Assembly: GCA_021785115.1 (NCBI GenBank)
Contig: JAJYGO010000057.1
Location: 1 to 15,273 of the forward strand
Source of the DNA: Chloroflexota bacterium
GTDB taxonomy: Bacteria > Chloroflexota > Limnocylindria > Limnocylindrales > CSP1-4
Reading direction: 5' to 3'
DNA length: 15,273 bases
Positions 1 through 5,958 of the stretch are shown here, one piece after another. Below the pieces are notes generated by a model, which was given only the letters and a program-made list of their open reading frames with translations, was not told the DNA's origin and did no database searches. Within the stretch, counting starts at the first letter, position 1, and each line of letters starts with the position of its first letter. A program made the position numbers and the translations under genes.

Positions 1-772
1 CGCGCCGGCCCTCAAGCTCGCCGACATCGGGGTCGCGATGGGGATCACCGGCACGGAGGTCAGCAAGGAAGCGGCCGACATGGTCCTCGCCGACGACAAC
101 TTCGCCACGATCGTCGCCGCCGTGGAGGAAGGCCGACGGATCTACGACAACATCCGCCGGTTCGTCCGCTACACCCTGACCAGCAACTCGGGCGAGATCT
201 GGGTCATGTTCCTCGCCCCGTTCGCCGGCCTGCCGATTCCGCTCCTGCCGGTTCACATCCTGTGGATCAACCTCGTCACGGACGGGTTGCCTGGTCTGGC
301 GTTGGGCGTCGAGCCGGCCGAGCGCGACACGATGCGCCGGCCGCCGCGGCCGATGAGCGAGTCGATCTTCGCTCGCGGCCTCTGGCAGCACGCGCTGTGG
401 GTCGGGCTGCTCATGGGCGGTGTGGTGCTCGCCATCCAGGCGGCCGCGCTTGATCTCGGCTGGCACTGGCAGACGATGGTCTTCTCGACGCTCGCGTTTC
501 TTCAGCTCGGGCACGCGCTCGCCGTGCGCTCGGAGCGGGAGAGCTTCTTCCGACTCGGCTGGCGGACGAACCGGCCGCTGGCCGTGGCGGTCGCGGCAAC
601 CGTCGCGATCCAGCTCGCGATCATCTATCTTCCGCCGCTCCAGCCGATCTTCGAGACCGAGGCACTGTCGCCCGTCGAGCTCGGCGTGATGCTCGCGGCT
701 TCGACGGTTGCCTTCATCGGCGTGGAGATCGAGAAGTGGGTCGGGCGTCGCCGGACGGTGCGCGTCGCCTAG
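1..772 (+). CDS. P2-type cation-transporting ATPase, C-terminal part (5' truncated by window edge)
   Basis: Integral membrane ATP-driven cation pump, probably Ca2+-type. The visible protein starts inside the hinge motif of the P domain (APALKLADIGVAMG, the tail of the usual GDGVNDAPALK) and runs through the C-terminal membrane helices M5-M10. M5 carries the acidic residue in SNSGEIWVMF, and M6 carries NLVTDGLPGLALG, which keeps the N, T and D that coordinate Ca2+ in SERCA-type pumps. It is followed by the family's EPxxxDxMRRPPR loop. About 256 residues are seen; the phosphorylation site and ATP-binding domain lie upstream of the window. The stop is TAG at 770-772. It converges on the AI-2E-family gene across a 115-bp gap. 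Ca2+ specificity is inferred from M5/M6 only; a Na+/K+-like or Mn2+ pump of the same subfamily is possible. Confidence 0.93.
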   Translation, partial: APALKLADIGVAMGITGTEVSKEAADMVLADDNFATIVAAVEEGRRIYDNIRRFVRYTLTSNSGEIWVMFLAPFAGLPIPLLPVHILWINLVTDGLPGLALGVEPAERDTMRRPPRPMSESIFARGLWQHALWVGLLMGGVVLAIQAAALDLGWHWQTMVFSTLAFLQLGHALAVRSERESFFRLGWRTNRPLAVAVAATVAIQLAIIYLPPLQPIFETEALSPVELGVMLAASTVAFIGVEIEKWVGRRRTVRVA

Positions 773-828
773 GTTCGCCGGTGTCGAGTGCCGGGTCGAG
801 GTGCACCGAGCGCCAGCCTGACGCCGAC

Positions 829-845
829 GGATCGTGGAGCGATCC
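829..845. terminator. Possible bidirectional hairpin between convergent genes
   Basis: A perfect 6-bp stem (GGATCG / CGATCC) with a 5-base loop lies in the 115-bp gap between the ATPase stop (772) and the transporter stop (888, minus strand). There is no T-tract on either side, so this is only a candidate terminator. Position between convergent genes is the main support. Confidence 0.28.
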
Positions 846-887
846 CGGGCGGGCTCAGACACTGATTGCCGCGCCGTCGTCCTCCGG

Positions 888-2132
888 CTAGGCCTCGCGA
901 GCGACGGCCTCGTGGGAGTTGGGACTGCCAATCTCGCCTCGGCTCGCCGGCGCCAGGACCGCGGGCGGTCGAGCCGCGCCGACAGGGGGCGTTCCCCCGA
1001 ACGTGACCGTCAAGGCATCGGCCGGAGTCGCCCCGGGCGGGCTGAGGCGGCGGAACAGATAGCGATAGACGTCGCGGGCCGCCGCCGTCACCGGCAGCGC
1101 GAGAATCGCTCCAAGCAGCCCGGCGACGGCCCCGCCGGCCACGATCGCGAAGATGACCACGGTCGGGTGCAGATGAACTGCCCTCCCCTGGATCCGCGGA
1201 ACGAGGACGGCGTTCTCGACCTGCTGGACGACGACGTAGAGGGCGAGCACCGCGACCGTCGGGACGGCGCCCGCCGTCGCCCCGAGCATGACCGCCGGGA
1301 TCGCCGCGATGATCGGTCCCAGGATCGGCAGGAGCTCGAGGACGCCGGCGATGACGGCGAGCAGAACCGCATATCGCCCGAAGATGGGGTCGACCCATGC
1401 GGACAGCAGGAGGAGGCCGCCAAAGGTGGCGCTTCCGACGGCAACGCAGAGGACGAGCTGCCCGGCGAGCCACCGACCGAACGCCCGATCGAGAATCAGG
1501 ACGACGGCTCGTGCGTCGTCTCGCCACTCCAGGGGGACGCTCCGCTCGAAGGCCTCGCTCAGCGAGGGCCTGTCCTTCAGGAGGTAGAAGACCCAAACCG
1601 GGATGATCAGGTACGCGAACATCGCGACGGCGAGCGAGCGGCCGGACGTGAAGACCGGCCCGATGAGCGCACCGATGTCGACCGCCGCGCCGCGCTGGGC
1701 GAACTCGGCAAACTGGCGGTCGATGAGCTCCCGGACCTCGCGCGGGAGGTCGAGCCCGCGGTATGTTTCCGCGAGCCGCGCGAGCTCCGCTTGGAGCTGT
1801 GCGACGAGGCCGGGCAGATCCTCGAGGAGCGAACGCGTTTGGCCGACGATCACGGTGCTGACGAGGTTGATCGCGACGACGACGACCGAGACGACCGCAG
1901 CGTAGATCAGCAGGATAGAGAGCCAGCGCGGTACCCGGGCGCGGCTCAGCAACTCCACCGGGGTGTCCAGCACGAACGCGAGGAGCACGCCCACGAGGAA
2001 CGGCGCCAGGGCCTCCCGGGCCTCGTACAGGACGACGCCGACGCACACCGCCGCGGCGATGAGCAGCGCCACTCGAGGCGTGGGCGCCCCGAGCCGTGGT
2101 GGCCCCCCGGGTGGCGGAGCGGGTGCGATCAT
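888..2132 (-). CDS. AI-2E family transporter (PF01594-type permease)
   Basis: Polytopic inner-membrane protein of 414 residues. It has hydrophobic segments at about 21-55, 68-95, 165-185, 228-250, 258-290 and 300-350. It has the family's layout: an N-terminal helix pair, an amphipathic stretch rich in E/L/R (about 97-145), then the conserved block PIFGRYAVLLAVIAGVLELL followed by PILGPIIAAIPA. The family is named for E. coli TqsA, which exports autoinducer 2, but many members do other jobs (for example Na+/H+ antiport), so the substrate is unknown. The last 55 residues are Pro/Ala-rich and probably disordered. Start ATG at 2132: TAGTCT at 2142-2147 (minus) sits 9 bases upstream with no ribosome-binding site between, suggesting a leaderless or near-leaderless transcript. 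The ATG also overlaps (ATGA) the stop of a small membrane-like frame at 2129-2302. Confidence 0.92.
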   Translation of the reverse strand: MIAPAPPPGGPPRLGAPTPRVALLIAAAVCVGVVLYEAREALAPFLVGVLLAFVLDTPVELLSRARVPRWLSILLIYAAVVSVVVVAINLVSTVIVGQTRSLLEDLPGLVAQLQAELARLAETYRGLDLPREVRELIDRQFAEFAQRGAAVDIGALIGPVFTSGRSLAVAMFAYLIIPVWVFYLLKDRPSLSEAFERSVPLEWRDDARAVVLILDRAFGRWLAGQLVLCVAVGSATFGGLLLLSAWVDPIFGRYAVLLAVIAGVLELLPILGPIIAAIPAVMLGATAGAVPTVAVLALYVVVQQVENAVLVPRIQGRAVHLHPTVVIFAIVAGGAVAGLLGAILALPVTAAARDVYRYLFRRLSPPGATPADALTVTFGGTPPVGAARPPAVLAPASRGEIGSPNSHEAVAREA

Positions 2133-2141
2133 CGCTGCCGC

Positions 2142-2147
2142 AGACTA
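2142..2147 (-). promoter_or_regulatory. -10 element TAGTCT of the AI-2E-family gene
   Basis: TAnnnT hexamer on the minus strand, 9 bases before the ATG at 2132. It is one of eight such placements in the window. No clear -35 is visible. Confidence 0.45.
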
Positions 2148-2447
2148 CCAGACGTGATGGTCGGACCAGGACCTCGTCGGCTGCGGAAGGCGCCCAGACG
2201 AGGCGCGGTCCAGGCGAGATAGGCGATCAGGACGAGTTTCGCGCTCAGGAGCACCAGGATCGCCAGCAGCGGGTGGATCGTGATCGGTCGTCCACTCTGA
2301 GTTCACAAGCTGTGTCCGCTGCGCTGGTGTTCGGCTGTTGCCATGCGGTACGGGACGTGACCGGGCGAGGACTTCTGCTCACACCTCCGGGCGGGCCATG
2401 GGCGTGCCGGCTCGTCGGTTCGGCCGTGCCCGGCCCGGCGCAGTCGC

Positions 2448-2453
2448 TATCCT
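2448..2453 (+). promoter_or_regulatory. -10 element TATCCT of the SRPBCC gene
   Basis: TATCCT ends 6 bases before the GTG start at 2460, the spacing expected if transcription starts at the first base of the start codon. No Shine-Dalgarno sequence fits between them. Confidence 0.55.
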
Positions 2454-2459
2454 TCGACC

Positions 2460-2891
2460 GTGGACCACCGTCACCGTGTCGAGCTGCAGCAGGAGGTACA
2501 CGTCGGGCGCACGGCTGTCTGGCGGCTGATCGCGACCAAGGAGGGGCTCGCGAGCTGGCTGGACGGCGCCACCTTCGAGCCGCGAGTCGGGGCGCCGCTG
2601 CGCCTCCAGCTTCGTGACGCGACGGCGGTCGGCACCATCCTGGCCGTCGACCCGCCCCAGCATGTCTCCTTCACGTTCGACTGGGAGGGCGACCCGATCG
2701 GCTCCCAGACGGTGGTGGCGCTCGACGCGATCGACCACGGCGAGGGAACGCACGTGACCCTCCGCCACGTGGGCCTGCCCGGTGGCCGGCAGCGGGATCT
2801 CCACGAGGCGCTGTGGCGGTACTGGTTCGCGCGGCTGGTGCAGGTCGCGTCCGCGGCCGGGCGGTCCGCGGCGGAGGTGGGCGCTCCGTAG
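2460..2891 (+). CDS. SRPBCC (START/Bet v 1-fold, AHSA1-like) domain protein
   Basis: Small soluble protein of 143 residues spanning essentially one SRPBCC domain. It opens with a beta strand (HRVELQQEVHVGRTAVWRLI), followed by the helix-grip motif in which a short helix ends in EGLASWLDGATFEPRVGAPL. Strands at about 46-100 include AVDPPQHVSFTFDW and THVTLRHVGLP. A long C-terminal helix follows (residues 106-135, HEALWRYWFARLVQVA). This matches the AHSA1-like subfamily, whose members bind hydrophobic ligands or co-chaperone; the ligand here is unknown. Start GTG at 2460 is chosen because the domain begins at once and a -10 hexamer lies 6 bases upstream. The gene is single, facing hipA across 267 bp in which I see no gene and only weak hairpins. 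Confidence 0.85.
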   Translation: MDHRHRVELQQEVHVGRTAVWRLIATKEGLASWLDGATFEPRVGAPLRLQLRDATAVGTILAVDPPQHVSFTFDWEGDPIGSQTVVALDAIDHGEGTHVTLRHVGLPGGRQRDLHEALWRYWFARLVQVASAAGRSAAEVGAP

Positions 2892-3158
2892 CCGGGGCCC
2901 GTCGCCGTAGGCGGTTGCCCCGTGGCCGGGTGCTCCGTCTCCGGTCCATGGCCCCAGGGGCAGCCGCGAAGTGGCAACCCGTGGCGCCGTGCCGGTGCGG
3001 CATAGCCGGTTGGCAAATCGGTGCCCGGGGTGTTCCAGCTGTGGGGCGTCTGCGTGGGCATCGGCCTTGCTCCGGGCCCTGATACCCGGTCCGTGACGGC
3101 CGATGACATCGCGTCGAGTTGGCATCGGAGGTGGCGGCCGAGGCGCGGATATCCGGCG

Positions 3159-4232
3159 TCAGCGCAGGAGCCGAAGGCAGCGGGTGGCGGAGCGCTCGAC
3201 AAGCTCAACGAGGCGTCCGGTCGAGCGCTTGCCGAAGGCTGCCACGGCGGGATCGGCGGCGGCCGCCGTGAAGGCAGGCGGCGCGGCATCACACAGCTCG
3301 GTGGCGCGCGCCGTAAGCCAGCCGGCGTCGACGCCCAGGGCGTGCGCGGCGACTGGCCACGGGTTCCGGTGGTGAAGCAGGGCATACCCGTCATCGACCT
3401 TCATGGCGAGCCGAAGGTCGTGCGGATTGCCGTAGGGCAGCGCCGACGTGACGTCGTAGAACGGCGCGAGGCGTACCGCCGCCCCGGCAAGGAGCAGCGA
3501 GTAATTCTTGGCGTGCGCGTCCGTTCCGCCAACGATCCAGTTCCAGATGAGGGCGTCCGCGAACCGCGCCACGCTCCGCTCCGCGATATCTGCCGGCATC
3601 ACCGCGCGCAGCAGGCTCGCGATCTGGCGGGGCCCGGGACCGCCGTCGGACTGGTACTTGCGGTCGGGATGCACGCCGAGGGCCTGGCACAGGTCCTCCT
3701 GGTGGATGCGGACGAGCCTGTCGCCGATCTTCTGGCGGTCGTAGCGAGTGACGACGATGACGGACTCGGCCCCGAACGCCTGGACCCGGCTCTCGACGGT
3801 GACGAGGCCGGCGATGCGAGCGGCCGCGAGGCACAGGTGTTCGTTGATCTCCTGGTCGGCGTAATCCTCGATCGCCGGCTTGAGGATGTGCGTCGTCGGG
3901 GTGCGGCCGGCCGGAACGCCCCAGCGGTACCCGTCGAACAGGAGGGCCGTCTTGCGCTGGCGCCCGGCCAGGCTGAACCGTCCGACGAAGCCCGGACGCT
4001 GGTCGCCCTCGCCAAGCCAGGCCGTCCCTTCCGTGCGGAGCCTGCGCAGCCGGGCCTCCAGATCATCGTCGTCGAGCCACTCGACGCTGCCCGGATCGGC
4101 GAGCATGGAAGCGAGCCGGTCCGGACGAACGAACTGGACGCCGCCGGCGCAGTCCTCGCCGATTGGCGTCGAGAGGAGCGCGAACGGCGAGGTCGTCGAG
4201 AGGTGGAATTCGCGTGCCCACCGCTGTTGCAC
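3159..4232 (-). CDS. Intact kinase portion of HipA (longest uninterrupted frame, GTG at 4232)
   Basis: This 357-residue frame holds the second half of the N-domain (PFALLSTPIGEDCAGGVQFV, residues 17-35) and the full kinase lobe. FVGRFSLAGRQRKTALLF (82-99) matches the P-loop/activation region, and HILKP (115-119) has the ATP-contacting lysine K118. QEINEHLCLAAARIAGL (127-143) has the helix glutamate. GGTDAHAKNYSLLL (235-248) has catalytic D238 and N243. FYDVTSALPY (258-267) has metal-binding D260. No catalytic residue is missing. The GTG at 4232 is an internal codon of normal HipA (GLAVQQRW), so initiation there is doubtful. If used, it would give a kinase without the first N-subdomain, loosely like HipT of tripartite HipBST systems, but no separate intact hipS-like gene is present. 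Confidence 0.6.
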   Translation of the reverse strand: MQQRWAREFHLSTTSPFALLSTPIGEDCAGGVQFVRPDRLASMLADPGSVEWLDDDDLEARLRRLRTEGTAWLGEGDQRPGFVGRFSLAGRQRKTALLFDGYRWGVPAGRTPTTHILKPAIEDYADQEINEHLCLAAARIAGLVTVESRVQAFGAESVIVVTRYDRQKIGDRLVRIHQEDLCQALGVHPDRKYQSDGGPGPRQIASLLRAVMPADIAERSVARFADALIWNWIVGGTDAHAKNYSLLLAGAAVRLAPFYDVTSALPYGNPHDLRLAMKVDDGYALLHHRNPWPVAAHALGVDAGWLTARATELCDAAPPAFTAAAADPAVAAFGKRSTGRLVELVERSATRCLRLLR

Positions 4233-4443
4233 GGCGAGGCCGTCGGGCAGCAGGCCGGCAAGCCACGGCTCGGCCGCGCGTGCCCGTGTGTCCGCTCCTC
4301 GACCGGCATCGACAGCGAGAGCGGAGTGGGGCGGGGGACGCCCGGTATTCCGGGTCGTACTCGAAGTGCAGACGCCCGTTCGTGAACCGATCGAGAAGCC
4401 CGACTGGCCGGCCCTCGAGCAAGACGTGAAGCTCGGTTGTCAT
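3159..4443 (-). pseudogene. hipA: HipA-like serine/threonine kinase toxin gene, split over three reading frames
   Basis: HipA kinases are toxins of type II toxin-antitoxin modules; E. coli HipA phosphorylates glutamyl-tRNA synthetase. The ATG at 4443 overlaps the hipB stop (ATGA). Frame 1 gives residues 1-37, MTTELHVLLEGRPVGLLDRF then the YDPEYRASP end of the N-subdomain. Frame 2 takes over at 4327 with TPLSLSMPVEERTHGHA, the family's PLSLSMP motif. Frame 3 resumes by 4266 with PWLAGLLPDGLAVQQRWARE and runs intact to the stop at 3159. Each junction needs a -1 (or +2) change: the first in the G-runs at 4328-4337, the second between about 4297 and 4267. With both repaired the product would be about 427 residues, normal for HipA. 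Either the gene has decayed very recently, or the two indels are sequencing errors in extreme-GC DNA. All other family motifs persist, which favours error or very recent loss. Confidence 0.85.
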
Positions 4444-4709
4444 GACCGATGCCGATCGAGCAGCGCATCGAGATCGATCTCCGCGGACCCGCTATCGGGC
4501 AGCTCGCGGGCGAGGGAGAGCGGCAGGCCCAGGATGTCGAGGACGCGCAGCACCGCCTCGATGCTCGCGCCCCCTCCGCCGCGCTCGAAGTCGTGGACCC
4601 AGGTCCGTGACACGCCGGCCCGTCGCGCGAGTTCCTCCTGGGTCCAGCCCAGATCGCGGCGTCGCCCGCGAGCCGCGGCGACGATCTGGTGGAGAGTGAG
4701 GGCAGGCAC
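4440..4709 (-). CDS. hipB: HipB-like XRE-family antitoxin/repressor
   Basis: DNA-binding antitoxin of 89 residues that normally binds HipA and represses its own operon. The Cro/C1-type helix-turn-helix is at residues 7-63, with recognition region WTQEELARRAGVSRTWVHDF (22-41) and GGGGASIEAVLRVLDILGLP after it. The C-terminal tail (64-89, acidic then DALLDRHRS) is the usual HipB extension. Start GTG at 4709: GGAG lies 7 bases upstream and gives a standard XRE N-terminus. Other in-register starts upstream belong to different frames. The stop TGA overlaps the hipA ATG, as in most hipBA operons. A promoter and an inverted repeat lie 31-87 bases upstream, fitting autoregulation. The antitoxin frame itself is intact. 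Confidence 0.88.
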   Translation of the reverse strand: MPALTLHQIVAAARGRRRDLGWTQEELARRAGVSRTWVHDFERGGGGASIEAVLRVLDILGLPLSLARELPDSGSAEIDLDALLDRHRS

Positions 4710-4739
4710 CGAGCGGCTCCATCGTGCATGGTTCTGGCG

Positions 4740-4796
4740 GCATCATCCAGATGCTGCCATTTCCGACACTCTACTGATGTAGCCTTCTGGCGTCAA
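4740..4796 (-). promoter_or_regulatory. hipBA promoter with inverted-repeat operator candidate
   Basis: On the minus strand TTGACG (4796-4791) is followed after exactly 17 bp by TAGAGT (4773-4768), a good sigma70-type match for DNA this GC-rich. About 14 bp further downstream is a perfect inverted repeat GCATC-N5-GATGC (4740-4754). It lies in the predicted 5' leader, where a HipB dimer could block transcription. The leader to the GTG at 4709 would be about 50 bases, so hipB is a leadered, Shine-Dalgarno gene unlike many neighbours. HipB binding is inferred; the sequence shows only the symmetry and position. Confidence 0.6.
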
Positions 4797-4862
4797 GTTG
4801 CTCGTGTCGTGTGGCCAGGTGGCCCGACATCGTCCCCGGGGGCGGTCGAGCCCGCGCCCGAC

Positions 4863-4938
4863 TTACCAACCTGAGTGCCATGTCGCACCGGGGCTCGCGC
4901 CTCGTGATCGCTTTACCAGCCGGTGCGTATGTCGCACA
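4863..4938. repeat. Imperfect direct repeat across the 3' end of the WYL gene
   Basis: Two related stretches (4863-4889 and 4912-4938) share TTACCA, then GTGC, then ATGTCGCAC, with small gaps between. One lies over the last codons and stop of the WYL regulator, the other just beyond it. Each also contains an inverted repeat (GTGC-N6-GCAC in the outer copy, GTGCG-N5-CGCAC in the inner). This may be a small duplication of the gene's end or a paired protein-binding site. Confidence 0.4.
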
Positions 4939-5935
4939 GGGCGCCGTACCTGGCTGCCGCTCGCCGCAGCTCCTCGGCCGCGCGCTGGCGCAGCTCCGGT
5001 GGTTCCAGCACCTCCGCGTCACCGCCCCAGCCCAGGATCCAGACCAGCACCTCGTGCGGACCCGCGACCTGCGCCCGCCACAGCAGCGAGCCATCCGGCT
5101 GCGGCTCGAGCCGCTGGCTCGCATGCCAGCGAGTCTCGGCCACCCGGCGTGCCACCTCGGGAGAGAACCGGACGGTGACCGCCTCCAGCGGCTGGTCGGC
5201 GATCACGTCCCACCCGCGGGCGAGCTCGGCGGCGGTTCCTCCCGCCTCCTCCCGCTCGAAGGTCTCCGCGGTCAGCGTCGCGTCGCGGATCCGCTCGACC
5301 TTGAACGTCCGCCGGCTGCCGCGCTCCTCGTCGAGCCCGATCAGGTACAGGGCATGCGTCAGCGCCGACGGCTCGATCGCGTACGGGCGGACCCGGGCCC
5401 GGCGCACCCCTCGCGACGGGTCGTAGGTCCGGGCGTCGTACTCGATCTCCGCGACCCGCCCGCGCGCCCAGGCTTCCGTGAGCGTCCGGAAGACGCGGGT
5501 GAACCGCTGGTCGGGAGGCCGTTCCGCGACGAGATCGGCGGTCGCCTGGATGTGCTCGGCGAGCACCTTCGGCAGCACCGCGGCGAGCTTCACGAACGCG
5601 CCGATCAGCTCGCTGTCGTACTCGTCGCTGGCCTTGGCCAGGACTCGCAGCGCCAGGAACAGCGTCATCGCCTCATGGAGCGTCAGGTCGAGCGGGGGGA
5701 GGAACGCCCCTTCCTCCAGCCCGAACCGTCCGGCGTCCTGCCAGATCGGGAGCCCGGCGTCCCGCTCCATCGCGGCGAGGTCCCGGTACACCGTGCGTTT
5801 CGAGACTCCGACCAGGTCGGCGATGGCACCGGCACCGAGCCCTTCGCGGTGCTGGTGCAGGACCCGCGCGATCTTCAGGTAGCGGGCCGCTCGATCCCAC
5901 TTCAGGCCGGCGCGGTCCTCGTGTGACAGGGTCAT
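4913..5935 (-). CDS. WYL-domain transcriptional regulator with N-terminal helix-turn-helix
   Basis: Cytoplasmic DNA-binding regulator of 340 residues, a normal length for this family. The N-terminal HTH_11-type winged helix is at about residues 14-72 (YLKIARVLHQHREGLGAGAI, then VGVSKRTVYRDLAAME as recognition helix). The WYL domain is at about 155-225, seen as RVRPYAIEPSALTHALYLIG followed by RTFKVERIRDATLT. The name-giving W-Y-L motif is here A-L-Y-L-I-G. A WCX-type C-terminal domain (about 245-335) ends in CDIRTGW. WYL domains sense ligands, often nucleic acids or cyclic nucleotides; the ligand here is unknown. Start ATG at 5935 has GAGG 7 bases upstream. It lies 19 bases past the stop of the membrane-protein gene and is joined to it by a tiny ATGA-linked frame, so the two are probably co-transcribed. 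Confidence 0.9.
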   Translation of the reverse strand: MTLSHEDRAGLKWDRAARYLKIARVLHQHREGLGAGAIADLVGVSKRTVYRDLAAMERDAGLPIWQDAGRFGLEEGAFLPPLDLTLHEAMTLFLALRVLAKASDEYDSELIGAFVKLAAVLPKVLAEHIQATADLVAERPPDQRFTRVFRTLTEAWARGRVAEIEYDARTYDPSRGVRRARVRPYAIEPSALTHALYLIGLDEERGSRRTFKVERIRDATLTAETFEREEAGGTAAELARGWDVIADQPLEAVTVRFSPEVARRVAETRWHASQRLEPQPDGSLLWRAQVAGPHEVLVWILGWGGDAEVLEPPELRQRAAEELRRAAARYGALCDIRTGW

Positions 5936-5958
5936 GCGTCTGCCTCGGGGGCGGTCAT
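5932..5958 (-). other. Eight-residue linking ORF (MTAPEADA) between two genes
   Basis: The TGA ending the membrane-protein gene (5957-5955) overlaps an ATG (5958-5956). That ATG opens an 8-codon frame whose TGA (5934-5932) overlaps the WYL start ATG (5935-5933). Two ATGA overlaps in a row could pass a terminating ribosome on to the regulator by reinitiation. The WYL gene also has its own GAGG site, so this may be chance. I do not claim a functional peptide. Confidence 0.35.

Larger units (their letters stand above)
2133..2459. other. 327-bp intergenic region with a small membrane-like minus-strand frame
   Basis: No established gene lies here. On the minus strand a stop-bounded frame (2129-2302) reads a convincing transmembrane segment, IHPLLAILVLLSAKLVLIAY, then LAWTAPRLGAF and a basic tail. 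Its TGA overlaps the ATG of the AI-2E-family gene (ATGA). It has no ATG; the only usual start is a GTG at 2254 inside the hydrophobic segment, giving about 41 residues. It could be a small coupled membrane protein, a remnant of a longer gene, or chance. The rest (about 2305-2440) shows no gene. The end holds the -10 of the SRPBCC gene. Plus-strand frames here look like out-of-frame noise. Confidence 0.4.

Noticed and set aside
834..2222. 462-residue plus-strand open frame opposite the AI-2E transporter
   Set aside because: Charged, low-complexity translation with no family features; it is the high-GC antisense shadow of a well-supported gene.
2892..3158. Small gene between the SRPBCC gene and hipA
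   Set aside because: Open frames here are short, Arg/Pro-rich and without start signals; only weak inverted repeats are seen.
3021..4385. 454-residue plus-strand open frame opposite hipA
   Set aside because: Antisense to clear HipA motifs; its own translation shows no recognisable domain.
3159..4443. Programmed frameshifting in hipA
   Set aside because: Two shifts of the same sense would be needed, with no slippery heptamer plus downstream pseudoknot evident; indels in G-runs explain it more simply.
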